Assembly (NCBI RefSeq): GCF_015207755.1
Contig: NZ_JADEWH010000011.1
Location: 1-64,000, forward strand
Length of the DNA: 64,000 bases
DNA from: Nodularia sp. LEGE 06071
GTDB taxonomy: Bacteria; Cyanobacteriota; Cyanobacteriia; Cyanobacteriales; Nostocaceae
Direction of reading: 5' to 3'
Shown: one piece after another, positions 18,460 through 27,821 of the stretch
Layout: each line of letters starts with the position of its first letter
Position numbering within the stretch: the first letter of the stretch is position 1
Notes under the pieces: model-generated
Told to the model about the DNA's origin: nothing
Seen by the model: only the letters and a program-made list of their open reading frames with translations
Databases searched by the model: none
Translations under genes and position numbers: made by a program

Positions 18460-19311
18460 TTATAATCGCCGAATCGCAACTTCTAAACCTTCGCAAACAC
18501 CTGTGAGAAAATCTAAATCCAAAGTAGCGATCGCATCACTAGATTTGTGATAATGGGGATTCCTTAAAAATGCCGTATCTGTCACCATCATGGCTGGATA
18601 ACCTAAATCCCAAAATGGCGCATGATCACTTTGCCGAGTTTGCGGCACAATTAAACCACGATTCGGCACAGGTAGCCACTGACTAGGTACACCAACTTGG
18701 CGAATATGGCGACTCATCCCGATTAAATCGCCAATTGTGCGTAAATTCCCAATTAAAGCGATAAAATCGCCCTGATTGGGATAAAAGCGTTCTAGAAGAG
18801 GAGATGGATAACGTTGACAGCCAGGAGTAAAATCACAATATCCCAACATTTCCAGAGATATCATTAAACGCAGAGGTTGCCGTTGCTCATGTAACAAAGC
18901 TGCATATGCAGCACTACCCAGCAACCCATATTCCTCCATATCAAAAGCCACCAGCCGTAAAGGATATTTAACCGGTTCAGCCGCAAATTTTCGTGCTAAC
19001 TCCAACAATACCGCCACACCTGTAGCATTATCATCCGCCCCTGGTGTCCCTGGTACAGCATCGTAATGAGCCGCAATTAAAATTGGTGGTAAATCTTTTT
19101 TTTGCGATTTAGTTTGGCAAGGTAAATTGAGAATGAGATTATTACAGCTTTTACTGCCTACTAAAAAGGTGTGGATTTCCACACTTTCCCATTGGGCAAA
19201 CTCTTGACGGATATATTCTTGAACAAAAAAATGCCCGCCTGTGGCCATGTAAGGGTCGCGTTCTCGCGCTATCTGCCGCAGATGATTTAGTAATCGCTCT
19301 TTTAAAATCAA
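18460..19311 (-). CDS. M28 family zinc peptidase
   Basis: 283 residues. Two-zinc aminopeptidase motifs: His/Asp in AAHYDAVPGTPGADDNATG, catalytic and ligand Glu in FDMEEYGLLGS, ligand Asp in SLEMLGYCD and C-terminal His in NPHYHKSSD. SDHAPFWDLGYPAMMVTDT is typical of the family. No signal peptide is seen, so it is probably cytoplasmic. It likely removes N-terminal residues from peptides; the specificity is not readable. Convergent with the HicB-like gene (24 nt between stops). Confidence 0.9.
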   Translation of the reverse strand: MILKERLLNHLRQIARERDPYMATGGHFFVQEYIRQEFAQWESVEIHTFLVGSKSCNNLILNLPCQTKSQKKDLPPILIAAHYDAVPGTPGADDNATGVAVLLELARKFAAEPVKYPLRLVAFDMEEYGLLGSAAYAALLHEQRQPLRLMISLEMLGYCDFTPGCQRYPSPLLERFYPNQGDFIALIGNLRTIGDLIGMSRHIRQVGVPSQWLPVPNRGLIVPQTRQSDHAPFWDLGYPAMMVTDTAFLRNPHYHKSSDAIATLDLDFLTGVCEGLEVAIRRL

Positions 19312-19628
19312 AGCTTTAAAATAGTTGCAGGATTAACTTTTTCTGACAGGAGAAAGGGAAAAGCAACTTTGATCAGGGTGGATTTCCCAAGTTAAATAAA
19401 CTGTAGAGCTTAGTATTGGCCGGATAAGATTTTAAGCTACTTGGACATACTTAGCATTCCCAATGTTATCCTAGTCTTGCAACTAGCTCCTCAAGCTTAA
19501 CTCCTCTACTTCTGACCCTAATGATGACTATTATACCATTGAAGTGTTTTCATCCAATAGCAAACAGCTAGAGGTAGTCCCGCATAATCATAATTAAAGT
19601 ACAAGACACGCTAGGAGAAGAGTAACGC
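19312..19628. other. Intergenic region upstream of dnaK
   Basis: Lies between the divergent M28 peptidase and dnaK starts and must hold both promoters. I looked for a CIRCE-type inverted repeat (TTAGCACTC-N9-GAGTGCTAA) and do not see one. The ribosome site AGGAGA (about 19612-19617) precedes the dnaK ATG. Nothing else stands out. Confidence 0.5.
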
Positions 19629-21722
19629 ATGGGCAAGGTAGTCGGCATCGACTTGGGTACAACCAACTCAGTAGTCGCCGTAATGGAGGGTGGTAAGCCG
19701 GTGGTGATTGCCAATGCAGAAGGAATGCGAACAACCCCCTCTGTTGTCGGCTTCAGCAAAGAGGGCGAAAGGGTGGTTGGGCAAATGGCCAGACGGCAAA
19801 CAGTTCTCAACCCACAAAATACATTTTTTGCAGTTAAGCGCTTTATCGGGCGGCAGTATGGTGAACTCAGCCAGGAATCTAAGCGTGTACCTTATACTAT
19901 CCGCAAAGACGAATTAGGTAATATTAAAATTCCCTGTCCCCGTCTCAAAAAGGATTTCGCCCCCGAAGAAATTTCGGCAATGGTGATGAAAAAATTAGCA
20001 GAAGATGCTAGTCGCTATTTGGGTGAAGCGGTGACAGGGGCAGTAATTACAGTTCCCGCTTATTTTAATGATTCTCAACGACAGGCTACCCGCGATGCTG
20101 GCAGAATTGCCGGTTTGGAAGTGTTGCGGATTCTCAATGAACCGACAGCCGCATCTTTGGCTTATGGCTTAGATAGGGGTACGACTGAAACTATCCTTGT
20201 CTTTGACTTGGGCGGTGGTACTTTTGACGTGTCAATTTTGGAAGTCGGCGATGGCATTTTTGAAGTGAAAGCTACCAGTGGAGATACTCAACTGGGTGGT
20301 AATGACTTTGATAAACAAATAGTCGATTGGTTGGCAGACCAATTTCTGGAAACTGAAGGGGTAGACTTAAGACGCGAGAGACAATCTCTACAACGTCTCA
20401 TGGAAGCTGCGGAGAAGGCGAAAATTGAGCTTTCGGCGGTCAGCGTCACTGAGATTAATTTACCTTTCATTACCGCTACTGAAGATGGTCCGAAACATTT
20501 AGAAACTCGCCTGACTCGTTCTCAATTTGAAGGTTTATGTATTGACTTAATCAGTCGTATCCGGACACCAGTCAAACGCGCCCTCAAAGATTCTGGACTC
20601 TCTCCTGTAGATATTGAGGAAGTGGTGCTAGTTGGTGGTTCTACACGAATGCCCATAGTCAAGCAGTTAGTGCGAGACTTAATTGGCATCGAACCCAATG
20701 AAAATGTCAATCCTGATGAAGTTGTAGCCATCGGTGCTGCCATTCAGGCAGGTATTTTGGCGGGTGAACTCAAAGATGTGCTGCTTTTGGACGTGACACC
20801 ATTATCTTTGGGATTAGAAACCATTGGTGGCGTGATGAAAAAACTGATTCCCCGCAACACTACCATCCCAGTTCGCCGTTCTGATACTTTTTCTACGTCA
20901 GAAAATAACCAAAACACTGTGGAAATTCACGTAGTCCAGGGTGAGCGGGAAATGGCATCAAATAACAAGTCCCTGGGACGTTTTAAACTCTATGGCATCC
21001 CACCAGCGCCCAGAGGTATTCCCCAGGTTCAGGTATCTTTTGATATCGATGCTAACGGAATTTTGCAGGTGACAGCCGTAGATAGAACCACCGGACGAGA
21101 ACAAAGCATCACAATTCAAGGCGCTTCTACTTTGAGCGAATCAGAAGTGAATCGGATGATTCAGGATGCTCAAAAATACGCCGATGTTGACCGAGAACGC
21201 AAAGAAAGAGTAGAAAAGCGGACTCGTTCTGAAGCTTTGATTTTACAAGCAGAACGCCAACTCAGAGAAGTGGCACTAGAATTTGGGATGCAGTTTGCTC
21301 GCAACCGCCGCCAGCGAATTGATGGTATTTGCCGAGAACTGCGGGAAAGTCTCCAGGAAAATGAAGATCGCGGCATTGATCAAGCCTACGCTGACTTGCA
21401 AGATGCTTTGTATGAACTGAACCGAGAAGTCCGTGAGTATTATGCTGAGGACGACGATGAGGACTTGTTCGGCACGATTCGGGACATTTTTACGGGTGGC
21501 GACAAGGAAAAGGAACGCGATCGCGATTTTTCCCGTGATTCATATCGAGAACGTGATTCTCGTGATTCCCGTGATTCCTATGGCAGGGACTACAACAGAG
21601 ACTACGATAGGGATTATGGCAGAGATAGCCGTTCCCCTGTCTACGACGACAAGCGTTCGGCTCGCAAACCCTCTCGACCAAGCTACCAGGATAACTGGGA
21701 TGATGATGATGATTGGTTGTAG
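19629..21722 (+). CDS. dnaK: Molecular chaperone DnaK (Hsp70) with Arg/Asp-rich tail
   Basis: 697 residues. Nucleotide-binding domain with [29 protein letters not shown] and [11 protein letters not shown]; interdomain linker [20 protein letters not shown]; then the substrate-binding domain and helical lid. It ends in an unusual charged, repetitive tail of RDS/RDY units (about 620-697) finishing DDDDDWL. This differs from the usual short EEVK-like bacterial tail and from the main DnaK2-type cyanobacterial chaperone. Such extended tails occur in the secondary cyanobacterial DnaK paralogues and may mediate membrane or ribosome association (inference). A J-protein gene follows after 120 nt on the same strand, a likely functional pair. 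Confidence 0.95.
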   Translation: MGKVVGIDLGTTNSVVAVMEGGKPVVIANAEGMRTTPSVVGFSKEGERVVGQMARRQTVLNPQNTFFAVKRFIGRQYGELSQESKRVPYTIRKDELGNIKIPCPRLKKDFAPEEISAMVMKKLAEDASRYLGEAVTGAVITVPAYFNDSQRQATRDAGRIAGLEVLRILNEPTAASLAYGLDRGTTETILVFDLGGGTFDVSILEVGDGIFEVKATSGDTQLGGNDFDKQIVDWLADQFLETEGVDLRRERQSLQRLMEAAEKAKIELSAVSVTEINLPFITATEDGPKHLETRLTRSQFEGLCIDLISRIRTPVKRALKDSGLSPVDIEEVVLVGGSTRMPIVKQLVRDLIGIEPNENVNPDEVVAIGAAIQAGILAGELKDVLLLDVTPLSLGLETIGGVMKKLIPRNTTIPVRRSDTFSTSENNQNTVEIHVVQGEREMASNNKSLGRFKLYGIPPAPRGIPQVQVSFDIDANGILQVTAVDRTTGREQSITIQGASTLSESEVNRMIQDAQKYADVDRERKERVEKRTRSEALILQAERQLREVALEFGMQFARNRRQRIDGICRELRESLQENEDRGIDQAYADLQDALYELNREVREYYAEDDDEDLFGTIRDIFTGGDKEKERDRDFSRDSYRERDSRDSRDSYGRDYNRDYDRDYGRDSRSPVYDDKRSARKPSRPSYQDNWDDDDDWL

Positions 21723-21842
21723 TCAATCAATTTGAGATTTGAGATTTTGGATGAAACTGCAATCTCAAATTGCCAATCCAAAATCCAAAATTCTTGAGTC
21801 ATCAGTCCGTATTACTAAAATTAAAAGTTAAATAATTGAGCT

Positions 21843-22838
21843 ATGCAAAATTTGCAGAATTTTCGCGACTACTACGAAATTTTAGGAATAACTAAGGATG
21901 CCTCCGGCGAAGAAATTAAAAAGGTCTATCGGCGGTTAGCAAGGCAATATCACCCCGATCTCAATCCCGGAAACAAAGAAGCAGAGGAAAAGTTTAAAGA
22001 TATCGGTGAGGCTTACGAAGTCCTTTCTGATCCGGCTAGGCGATCGCAATATGACCAGTTTAGCCGCTACTGGAAGCAGAAAGGCTTTGTCAGTAACAAA
22101 GCCCCAAAAGCTAAAAGCTGGGCTGGTTCCGCCAATGGTCGCACTAGCACTGAAGATGTCGATCCAGGACAATTTAACGATTTTGAAAGCTTCATTAATC
22201 AAGTTATTGGTGTAGGGGGTCGTAAAGACACCAGAAATGGGGGTAGTAGCACCAAAACAGATCCATTTCGTACTCCTAAAAGCAGAGTTGAATATACAGT
22301 TCCTAAAAGCCCGCCGCGCACACCTCGCCGGGATATTGAAGCTAGATTAACTTTACCACTAGAAAAAGCTTATCAAGGGGGTAAAGAACGGATTCGCCTC
22401 GAAGATGGGCGATCGCTCGAAGTAAATATGCCCCCAGGTATGGTCACAGGACAAAGTATCCGCTTACGCAACCAAGGTATTGGTGGTGGCGACCTCTACT
22501 TAAAAATTACTGTACTGCCCCATGCCCTATTTAAACTAGATGGTTTCAATATATTTTGCCAAGTCCCAGTTACTCCCTGTGAGGCAGTTTTAGGAGGACA
22601 AGTAGAAGCACCCACTTTAGATGGCCCAGTGAAAATGACTATCCCTCCAGGGGTGAGGACTGGTCAAAGACTGCGTTTAGCTAATAAAGGTTACCCTAGT
22701 GAAAACGATAAACGTGGCGATCAATTAGTAGAAATTCAAATTGTTATGCCCAAGAATCTTACACCTGAAGAACGGGAACTGTATGAAAAATTGCGGGAAA
22801 TAGAAAGCTTTAAACCCCGCGCTGATTTATTAGGTTAA
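21843..22838 (+). CDS. DnaJ-class co-chaperone (type II, CbpA-like)
   Basis: 331 residues. N-terminal J domain ([14 protein letters not shown] in [11 protein letters not shown]), a linker of about 90 residues rich in Gly/Ser/Lys, then two C-terminal substrate-binding beta domains with [16 protein letters not shown] and [12 protein letters not shown]. The four-repeat zinc finger CxxCxGxG of type I DnaJ is missing, so it is the CbpA class. It stimulates ATP hydrolysis by Hsp70, most likely the DnaK encoded just upstream. Confidence 0.93.
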   Translation: MQNLQNFRDYYEILGITKDASGEEIKKVYRRLARQYHPDLNPGNKEAEEKFKDIGEAYEVLSDPARRSQYDQFSRYWKQKGFVSNKAPKAKSWAGSANGRTSTEDVDPGQFNDFESFINQVIGVGGRKDTRNGGSSTKTDPFRTPKSRVEYTVPKSPPRTPRRDIEARLTLPLEKAYQGGKERIRLEDGRSLEVNMPPGMVTGQSIRLRNQGIGGGDLYLKITVLPHALFKLDGFNIFCQVPVTPCEAVLGGQVEAPTLDGPVKMTIPPGVRTGQRLRLANKGYPSENDKRGDQLVEIQIVMPKNLTPEERELYEKLREIESFKPRADLLG

Positions 22839-22899
22839 AAAACACAGATGAATCTGCATACCATGCGGTCAGCCACTACGTGTCTACATCTGTGGTTCC

Positions 22900-23147
22900 T
22901 TATTTCTTCCTAACTACCCAAATACAAAACATTATCGCCATTCCCACCTCAATAGGTACTACAGCAATTATTTGACCTGTATCAAAACTTGTTGGACTTC
23001 TTTTTATGTATTATTTATTTAGTCTTTAATTTGAATTTGGCGTTGAATTAAACTTTCTCTTTCTTGCGGTAATCTCGCTAAATTACTTTTGTCCTTAGCA
23101 CGTTCAGTACCTACTCTTTCTTCAGCAATTGCAATTACTGCATTATT
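22900..23147 (-). pseudogene. Decayed coding remnant, two pieces in different frames
   Basis: On the minus strand 23147-23019 encodes a charged helical piece (AIAEERVGTERAKDKSNLAR, then LPQERESLIQRQIQIKD) ending in TAA. A second piece, in another frame, ends at 22900 with FDTGQIIAVVPIEVGMAIMF and CIWVVRKK, which looks like a membrane segment. Neither has a credible start. I take this as a broken gene of unknown family; it could be chance. Confidence 0.35.
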
Positions 23148-23179
23148 ATAGGACTACTATTTGATTTTTGAACAGACAC

Positions 23180-23258
23180 GTAGGGTGTGTTAGCGGTAGC
23201 GTAACGCACCAAAGCCTTAATAATGGTGCGTTACGGACTTCATCCTAACGCACCCTAC
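23180..23258. repeat. 79-bp nested palindrome (GTAGGGTGYGTTA type)
   Basis: Outer arms GTAGGGTGTGTTA and TAACGCACCCTAC, inner arms GTAACGCACCA and TGGTGCGTTAC. The whole could fold as a cruciform or RNA hairpin. A related, more degenerate palindrome lies at 54974-55041. Such GTAGGGTGCGTTA units are scattered in cyanobacterial intergenic DNA. The remaining space up to the porin gene (23259-23476) shows no ORF and probably holds the porin promoter. Confidence 0.8.
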
Positions 23259-23476
23259 AATACTTAATTTTTTCATAAATCAAACCGGATTCCTATAGGT
23301 TTAAGAGGTTGCTATAAAAGCTTTTGATCTTTATAAATCTTTTTCGCTGAAATTATTCAGACGATGATGTACTAATTTTATTCCCGATGGGAGGAAAAAG
23401 TTAAGTATATATATCTACGCCTGTGTCTCGATGATCTAAATCGCGGGAATGATCAGAGTGTCTGAACAGTGAGGAT

Positions 23477-25177
23477 ATGATGTTAAAAGTTTTATCAGCT
23501 TTATTTTTAGCAGCGCCAATAGTTGTGCTTTCTCCCTTTGTATGGGCTGGTGAAGTTCGAGAAATTGATGCTTCTGCCCAAGTAAATTCTGTATCTCAGT
23601 TGTCTGATGTACAACCCACAGATTGGGCTTTTAGTGCTGTACAATCTTTAGTAGAACGGTATGGCTGTATAGCAGGATATCCCAACGGTACATTCCAGGG
23701 AAATCGCGCCTTAACACGTTATGAGTTTGCAGCTGGTTTAAATGCTTGTTTAGATAGAGTTAATGAGCTAATTGCTACAGCTACATCAGATGTAGTGCAG
23801 AAAAAAGATTTAGCAACTATCCAACGACTACAATCAGAATTTAGCTCAGAATTGGCAACTTTGCGGGGACGAATAGATGCAGTAGAAAGCCGAACAGCAG
23901 CTTTAGAAAGTCAGCAGTTTTCTACAACTACAAAGCTTTCGGGTGAAGCGATTTTTGCTCTGACTGATGTTTTGAGTGGAGATAGTGACCCCTTTGGAGT
24001 TGGTGGATCTGGAAATAACACTATCTTCGCTAACAGAGTTCGTCTGAATTTAGTTAGTAGTTTTACAGGGAGAGATGAGCTAAAAATTAGACTCCAATCT
24101 GGTAGCACTCCTCCCCCCCACAGTGAAGGCGGTTTTCGCTATGGTGCAGATGCTTTGATAGCTGCGTTAGGTAGTAGAGAAACAACCCCAGAAGGTGGAC
24201 AAACATTTAACCAGGGCTTTTCGGAAGCGGGTAGTGTAGAAATCGGGACTGTGAGTTATAAGTTTCCGGTAGGTAATAAATTACGGGCGGTTGTATTTGC
24301 CAATCGTGGTGAACACGTAGACTATTTACCGAATGTGTTTAGTGCAGTTGGTGATCAAGATGGTGGTTCTGGTTCACTTTCTACTTTTGCTCAATATAGC
24401 CCGATTTATCGCATTGGTTCACGTGGTGCGGGTTTGGGCTTAAATTATGAATTGAGTCCCGCTATTAATTTGAGTTTGGGCTATTTAGCTGCAAATGCTA
24501 ATAGTCCAGAAGATTTAACTCCCGATAGTAGCAATGGTAAAACGGCTGGAGGTTTATTTAATGGTAACTATTCAGCTTTGGCGCAATTAACTATCGAACC
24601 GACAAACAATTTAGCTTTTGGGTTAACTTACGTCAATGCTTATACCGCAGGAATACCCACTTTTCTCAATGATGTGGGGACAACGGCGGCCAATTCTCCC
24701 AGTTTAATTTCGGATAATGACCGACGCACGATAAATTCCTATGGTGTAGCGGGGTTGTGGCGAGTTTCTCCCAAATTTGTCGTCAATAGTTGGTTGACGT
24801 ATACTAATCAACAAGGTAGATCAGCAGGGGCGGATAATGAGAGTGCGGATATTTACAGTTATGCGATCGCCTTAGCGTTTCCTGATTTGGGTAAAGACGG
24901 TAATCTGGGAGGTATTGTAGTCGGTGTCCCTCCCTATGCTGATATTTCTGGTTTCGTTCCCTTTTATAGGCCGTTGTTGGCTGGTGCAAATAGGGAGATA
25001 CTCAGTAACATCCCTAATGCTGCCAAAACACCACTACATCTGGAAGTTTTCTACAAGTATCAATTAAATGATCATATATCCATTACACCAGGTGTAATTT
25101 GGCTCGTCGCTCCTAATCAAACCAGCAATAATCCTGATGTAGTCATTGGTACGATTCGCACTACTTTCACGTTTTAA
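23477..25177 (+). CDS. SLH-domain outer-membrane porin (OprB/iron uptake porin type)
   Basis: 566 residues. Signal peptide (MLKVLSALFLAAPIVVLSPFVWA), one SLH domain at about 40-95 (LSDVQPTDWAFSAVQSLVER, then YPNGTFQGNRALTRYEFAAG) that anchors to peptidoglycan, a short coiled coil (DLATIQRLQSEFSSELATLR), then a beta barrel from about 155 to the end (final residue Phe in VIGTIRTTFTF). This is the standard major porin architecture of cyanobacteria, which allows passage of ions and small solutes. Related members are linked to iron or other inorganic ion uptake. Alone on its strand segment, with its own upstream region. Confidence 0.92.
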   Translation: MMLKVLSALFLAAPIVVLSPFVWAGEVREIDASAQVNSVSQLSDVQPTDWAFSAVQSLVERYGCIAGYPNGTFQGNRALTRYEFAAGLNACLDRVNELIATATSDVVQKKDLATIQRLQSEFSSELATLRGRIDAVESRTAALESQQFSTTTKLSGEAIFALTDVLSGDSDPFGVGGSGNNTIFANRVRLNLVSSFTGRDELKIRLQSGSTPPPHSEGGFRYGADALIAALGSRETTPEGGQTFNQGFSEAGSVEIGTVSYKFPVGNKLRAVVFANRGEHVDYLPNVFSAVGDQDGGSGSLSTFAQYSPIYRIGSRGAGLGLNYELSPAINLSLGYLAANANSPEDLTPDSSNGKTAGGLFNGNYSALAQLTIEPTNNLAFGLTYVNAYTAGIPTFLNDVGTTAANSPSLISDNDRRTINSYGVAGLWRVSPKFVVNSWLTYTNQQGRSAGADNESADIYSYAIALAFPDLGKDGNLGGIVVGVPPYADISGFVPFYRPLLAGANREILSNIPNAAKTPLHLEVFYKYQLNDHISITPGVIWLVAPNQTSNNPDVVIGTIRTTFTF

Positions 25178-25406
25178 TTCAGCTTTTGGCTGACTTAGCT
25201 GAGAAATGGGAAATATAGCAGTCCTAAATCATTTCTGAACCTCTTCACTTGGCGACCTTGGCGACTTGGCGGTTCAATAAATTCATAAATCAAAGAGAAT
25301 GGGTAATATAAGTTCCCTATATTTTGTAAGGTTACACAAAATGAAAACAGAAAAGTCAGTCCAGAAGCAAAGGGATTTGGTCAGGTTTGTTCTGGGAGTA
25401 TGGACG

Positions 25407-26102
25407 ATGCCAATTTCCACCAACGCCGTTCTGAATAAGCATGGACTGGGTACTCTGCTGCTGAGTTTAGGAATAGCAGGATGGAGTCTACCCGCCCAAG
25501 CATCGCCGCAACTCCTCTATGAGTTTCTAGAGGTAAATGGCAATTTATCTACTTGTCTCAACCGTGCCGAAACTGCTATAAAGCGTTCTGGTTTGGTGCG
25601 TCAAAATACTAGACAAAACTCGATTAATGCTCAAGGAAAAGAGATCAGCGCTACCATATACTGTCGCCCGATTAATCCTCAGTTATCGGAAGCAATACTG
25701 ATGGTTGCTGGGACAAAATTTGTCTCTGCGGCTAACTTTAATTCTGTATTCAATTCTATTGTCACAGACATAGGTGAGTCTCCTATTAGTACGCCGCCTC
25801 AGTCTAGTGCAACCGTTATCAGTGATGCTGCTTTTAAGCAACTAATGAATGCTTTGAACAGTAACTGGGCTACACCACTTGAGTTCTTAGCTCAGGCGGT
25901 TCCTCACAACTACTTCACAGCAGCCCAAGCTACTGAGATTGTCAAGGAGATAAAATTTTCGAGAAATAAGGTACCGGTGGCGGTGATGCTATATCCCCAA
26001 GTTGTGGATCGTGGTAATTGGTTTGTGGTCGAGCAGGCTTTTATTTTCGAGAGTGAGCGCCGGGAATTGCGCCGTCAGATTGCTAATTTATCTAGTCAGT
26101 AA
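25407..26102 (+). CDS. Exported DUF4476 domain protein
   Basis: About 231 residues from ATG 25407 (MPISTNAVLNKHGLGTLLLS), preceded by GGAG at 8 bases. Earlier ATGs at 25299 and 25341 would put charged sequence before the signal peptide. The signal peptide ends in LPAQA/S. The first half (TCLNRAETAIKRSGL, then ATIYCRP) has two Cys that could pair. The second half has the DUF4476 pattern: FKQLMNALNSNW, YFTAAQATEIVKEIKFSR, VAVMLYPQVVDRGNWF, FIFESERRELR. The function of DUF4476 is unknown. Periplasmic or outer-membrane location is inferred. Confidence 0.75.
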   Translation: MPISTNAVLNKHGLGTLLLSLGIAGWSLPAQASPQLLYEFLEVNGNLSTCLNRAETAIKRSGLVRQNTRQNSINAQGKEISATIYCRPINPQLSEAILMVAGTKFVSAANFNSVFNSIVTDIGESPISTPPQSSATVISDAAFKQLMNALNSNWATPLEFLAQAVPHNYFTAAQATEIVKEIKFSRNKVPVAVMLYPQVVDRGNWFVVEQAFIFESERRELRRQIANLSSQ

Positions 26103-26243
26103 TTGGCGAGAATGGCAGAAATATAAACTAGATTCAAACCTCCAGATAAAGCTGGGGGTCGAAATTATGAAGTTTTGCAGCACGTGAATTGAGAAAAGAT
26201 TTAAAATATAAAAAACTGAATTGGAGCAAAGTGAATCAAAGCC

Positions 26244-26783
26244 GTGACTGAAAACGGGACAAAGCGACAAATCAGCAAGAATACAACATATTACGGACTG
26301 CTAGGACTGCATCCCTCAGCATCGGTGATTGATATTCGTCGCGCTTATTGGGAATTGAGTAAACAGTATCATCCAGATACTACAGAATTACCTGCTACGG
26401 TTGCGACTACCAAATTTCAGCAAATTAATGAAGCTTACGCCACTCTCAGTAGTCCAGAACGGCGTTTAAGTTATGATGTGAAAATTGGCTATTCTCGGTT
26501 TGGAGTAATTCAAGCACCAACGGATTTAAACCATCCGGTGCGTAAACCTTACGATTACTCAAAATCAATGTATCTCGATGCCAGCGATCGCCCCTTATCA
26601 GCCGGAGAAATCTTTGTATTATTTGTGTTAGGCTTAACCTTGGCAGGTTGTGTATTAGTAGCGATCGCTGTTGGTCTGATTCGTGGTGACAGCAGCATCC
26701 CCAGCCAAGTTACCCCAGCACAAATTACCCATATTTCTCTAGTACAAGTTGGTGTAAATAAACAGACCATTCAAAATCCATGA
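26244..26783 (+). CDS. Membrane-anchored J-domain protein, 3' end supplied by a MITE
   Basis: 179 residues from a GTG start. J domain at about 12-80 with YYGLLGLHPSASVIDIRRAY and HPD in KQYHPDTTEL. One transmembrane helix follows near 117-143 (AGEIFVLFVLGLTLAGCVLV). The last 14 codons (LVQVGVNKQTIQNP) and the TGA are encoded by a family-1 mobile element that begins at 26739, so the native C terminus has been replaced. The J domain and membrane anchor are intact, so it could still recruit an Hsp70 to a membrane. A DUF3143 gene follows on the same strand. Confidence 0.85.
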   Translation: MTENGTKRQISKNTTYYGLLGLHPSASVIDIRRAYWELSKQYHPDTTELPATVATTKFQQINEAYATLSSPERRLSYDVKIGYSRFGVIQAPTDLNHPVRKPYDYSKSMYLDASDRPLSAGEIFVLFVLGLTLAGCVLVAIAVGLIRGDSSIPSQVTPAQITHISLVQVGVNKQTIQNP

Positions 26784-26846
26784 AAAGCCCATTTTATCAG
26801 CTTTTTGACTTTTGACTTTTGACTTTTGACTTCACGGCGGTACTAG
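26739..26846. mobile_element. MITE-like element, family 1, copy b (108 bp, inverted)
   Basis: Reverse-complement orientation relative to the copy at 9522-9632: starts CTAGTACAAGTTGG, contains AAAAGCCCATTTTAT and TTTTGAC heptamers, ends CGGTACTAG. It is inserted in the last codons of the J-domain gene and provides its stop codon. Terminal inverted repeats are conserved. Confidence 0.88.
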
Positions 26847-26932
26847 TCCCCAGCCCTGGACAAGTTAAGATTATTGAATTTTGATTTTTTAGTGATAAAT
26901 TTGAATTTTTGAGTTGTTTTATTGAGTTTTTT

Positions 26933-27199
26933 ATGCTTACCCCTGACACACCTTTATATAGTCATTCGCTACCACAAATCGAGAAGTGGTTAAAAGAGCA
27001 AGGCTGTCAACAAGATGAAAATGAGCTACATTGTTGGCGTGTAAAACGACCTAGTTGGCAAGCTGAACTGTGGCTTGATGTTGAGCAAATTACAGTCAGA
27101 TATATCAAATCTGGAGAAAATGACCAAGAAATGCAACGCTCATTTAAATATTCTCTCAGTCGCGAAGATATAGAACAAGCTGTGTTTTCTGGCCCCTAA
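26933..27199 (+). CDS. DUF3143 family protein
   Basis: 88 residues from ATG 26933 (MLTPDTPLYSHSLPQIEKWL). An upstream in-frame start at 26909 would add eight residues of AT-rich leader and is less likely. Core pattern LKEQGCQQDENELHCWRVKR, WQAELWLDVEQITVRYI and FKYSLSREDIEQAVFSGP fits the small DUF3143 family of cyanobacteria; function unknown. It follows the membrane J-protein on the same strand, a pairing I recall from other cyanobacterial genomes. Here a mobile element now lies between the two genes and may affect cotranscription. Confidence 0.82.
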   Translation: MLTPDTPLYSHSLPQIEKWLKEQGCQQDENELHCWRVKRPSWQAELWLDVEQITVRYIKSGENDQEMQRSFKYSLSREDIEQAVFSGP

Positions 27200-27380
27200 A
27201 ACAGAATGGAGCGATTACAGCAGTTTTCATTGAGATCAAGTCCAGATTTATTGTATCTGCTCAATAAGTAGGGGCAGCAAAGAAAAATCAGGTCAGCGAG
27301 GGACAGGCATTATGCAGCTTTTTCCTGCTACTACTGAACAAGACTTTGACGCTTGCCGAGGGTAGCGCAGGCAATTTAAT

Positions 27381-27689
27381 CTACAGGATTTTTGAGCCGA
27401 TAATACCAATAAATACTGCAAGACCTAGCGCTCTGCGAAAGTAATTAACACCTTGAAATAATTCCATCCACGCCCAAGTAAATAAGGAACCATTTGCCAG
27501 TACGTCTAACACTGTATTAACTTTGCCATCTGTAAAAATTAGAGCTAATATACTAGCTACTATCCAAACAATCAGCGGTAGGTTTGGCATCTGAGCTAAA
27601 ACAATTTCGCCATTGCTGTCACGGAATGTTTGATCAAATAATGTATTTTCCATCATTTCTAATTGTAATTCTTTAATCAACACGCGCAC
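27381..27689 (-). CDS. Small two-helix membrane protein (hypothetical)
   Basis: 102 residues from GTG 27687-27689; GGGAG lies 7 bases upstream of this GTG, while the internal ATGs at 27656 and 27653 have no ribosome site. Hydrophobic segments PLIVWIVASILALIF and ALGLAVFIGIIGSKIL are separated by a DVLANGSLFTWAWMELFQGV stretch. It resembles small conserved cyanobacterial membrane proteins, but I cannot give a family or role. Transcribed leftward, 133 nt after the glycosyltransferase start in gene order. Confidence 0.65.
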   Translation of the reverse strand: MRVLIKELQLEMMENTLFDQTFRDSNGEIVLAQMPNLPLIVWIVASILALIFTDGKVNTVLDVLANGSLFTWAWMELFQGVNYFRRALGLAVFIGIIGSKIL

Positions 27690-27821
27690 CAGTTTTCTCC
27701 CAGTGTTGCCAAGGGCTACTCGCTAGTGCGGAATCATCAACTTTATTTTAGGTAATTGCTCATGGTTTGTGTCAGTTACCCATTCTCAATTACCTATAAC
27801 TATTTCTGAAAATGAAGCATC

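Noticed and set aside
19312-19628. CIRCE element before dnaK
   Set aside because: No TTAGCACTC-N9-GAGTGCTAA type inverted repeat is present.
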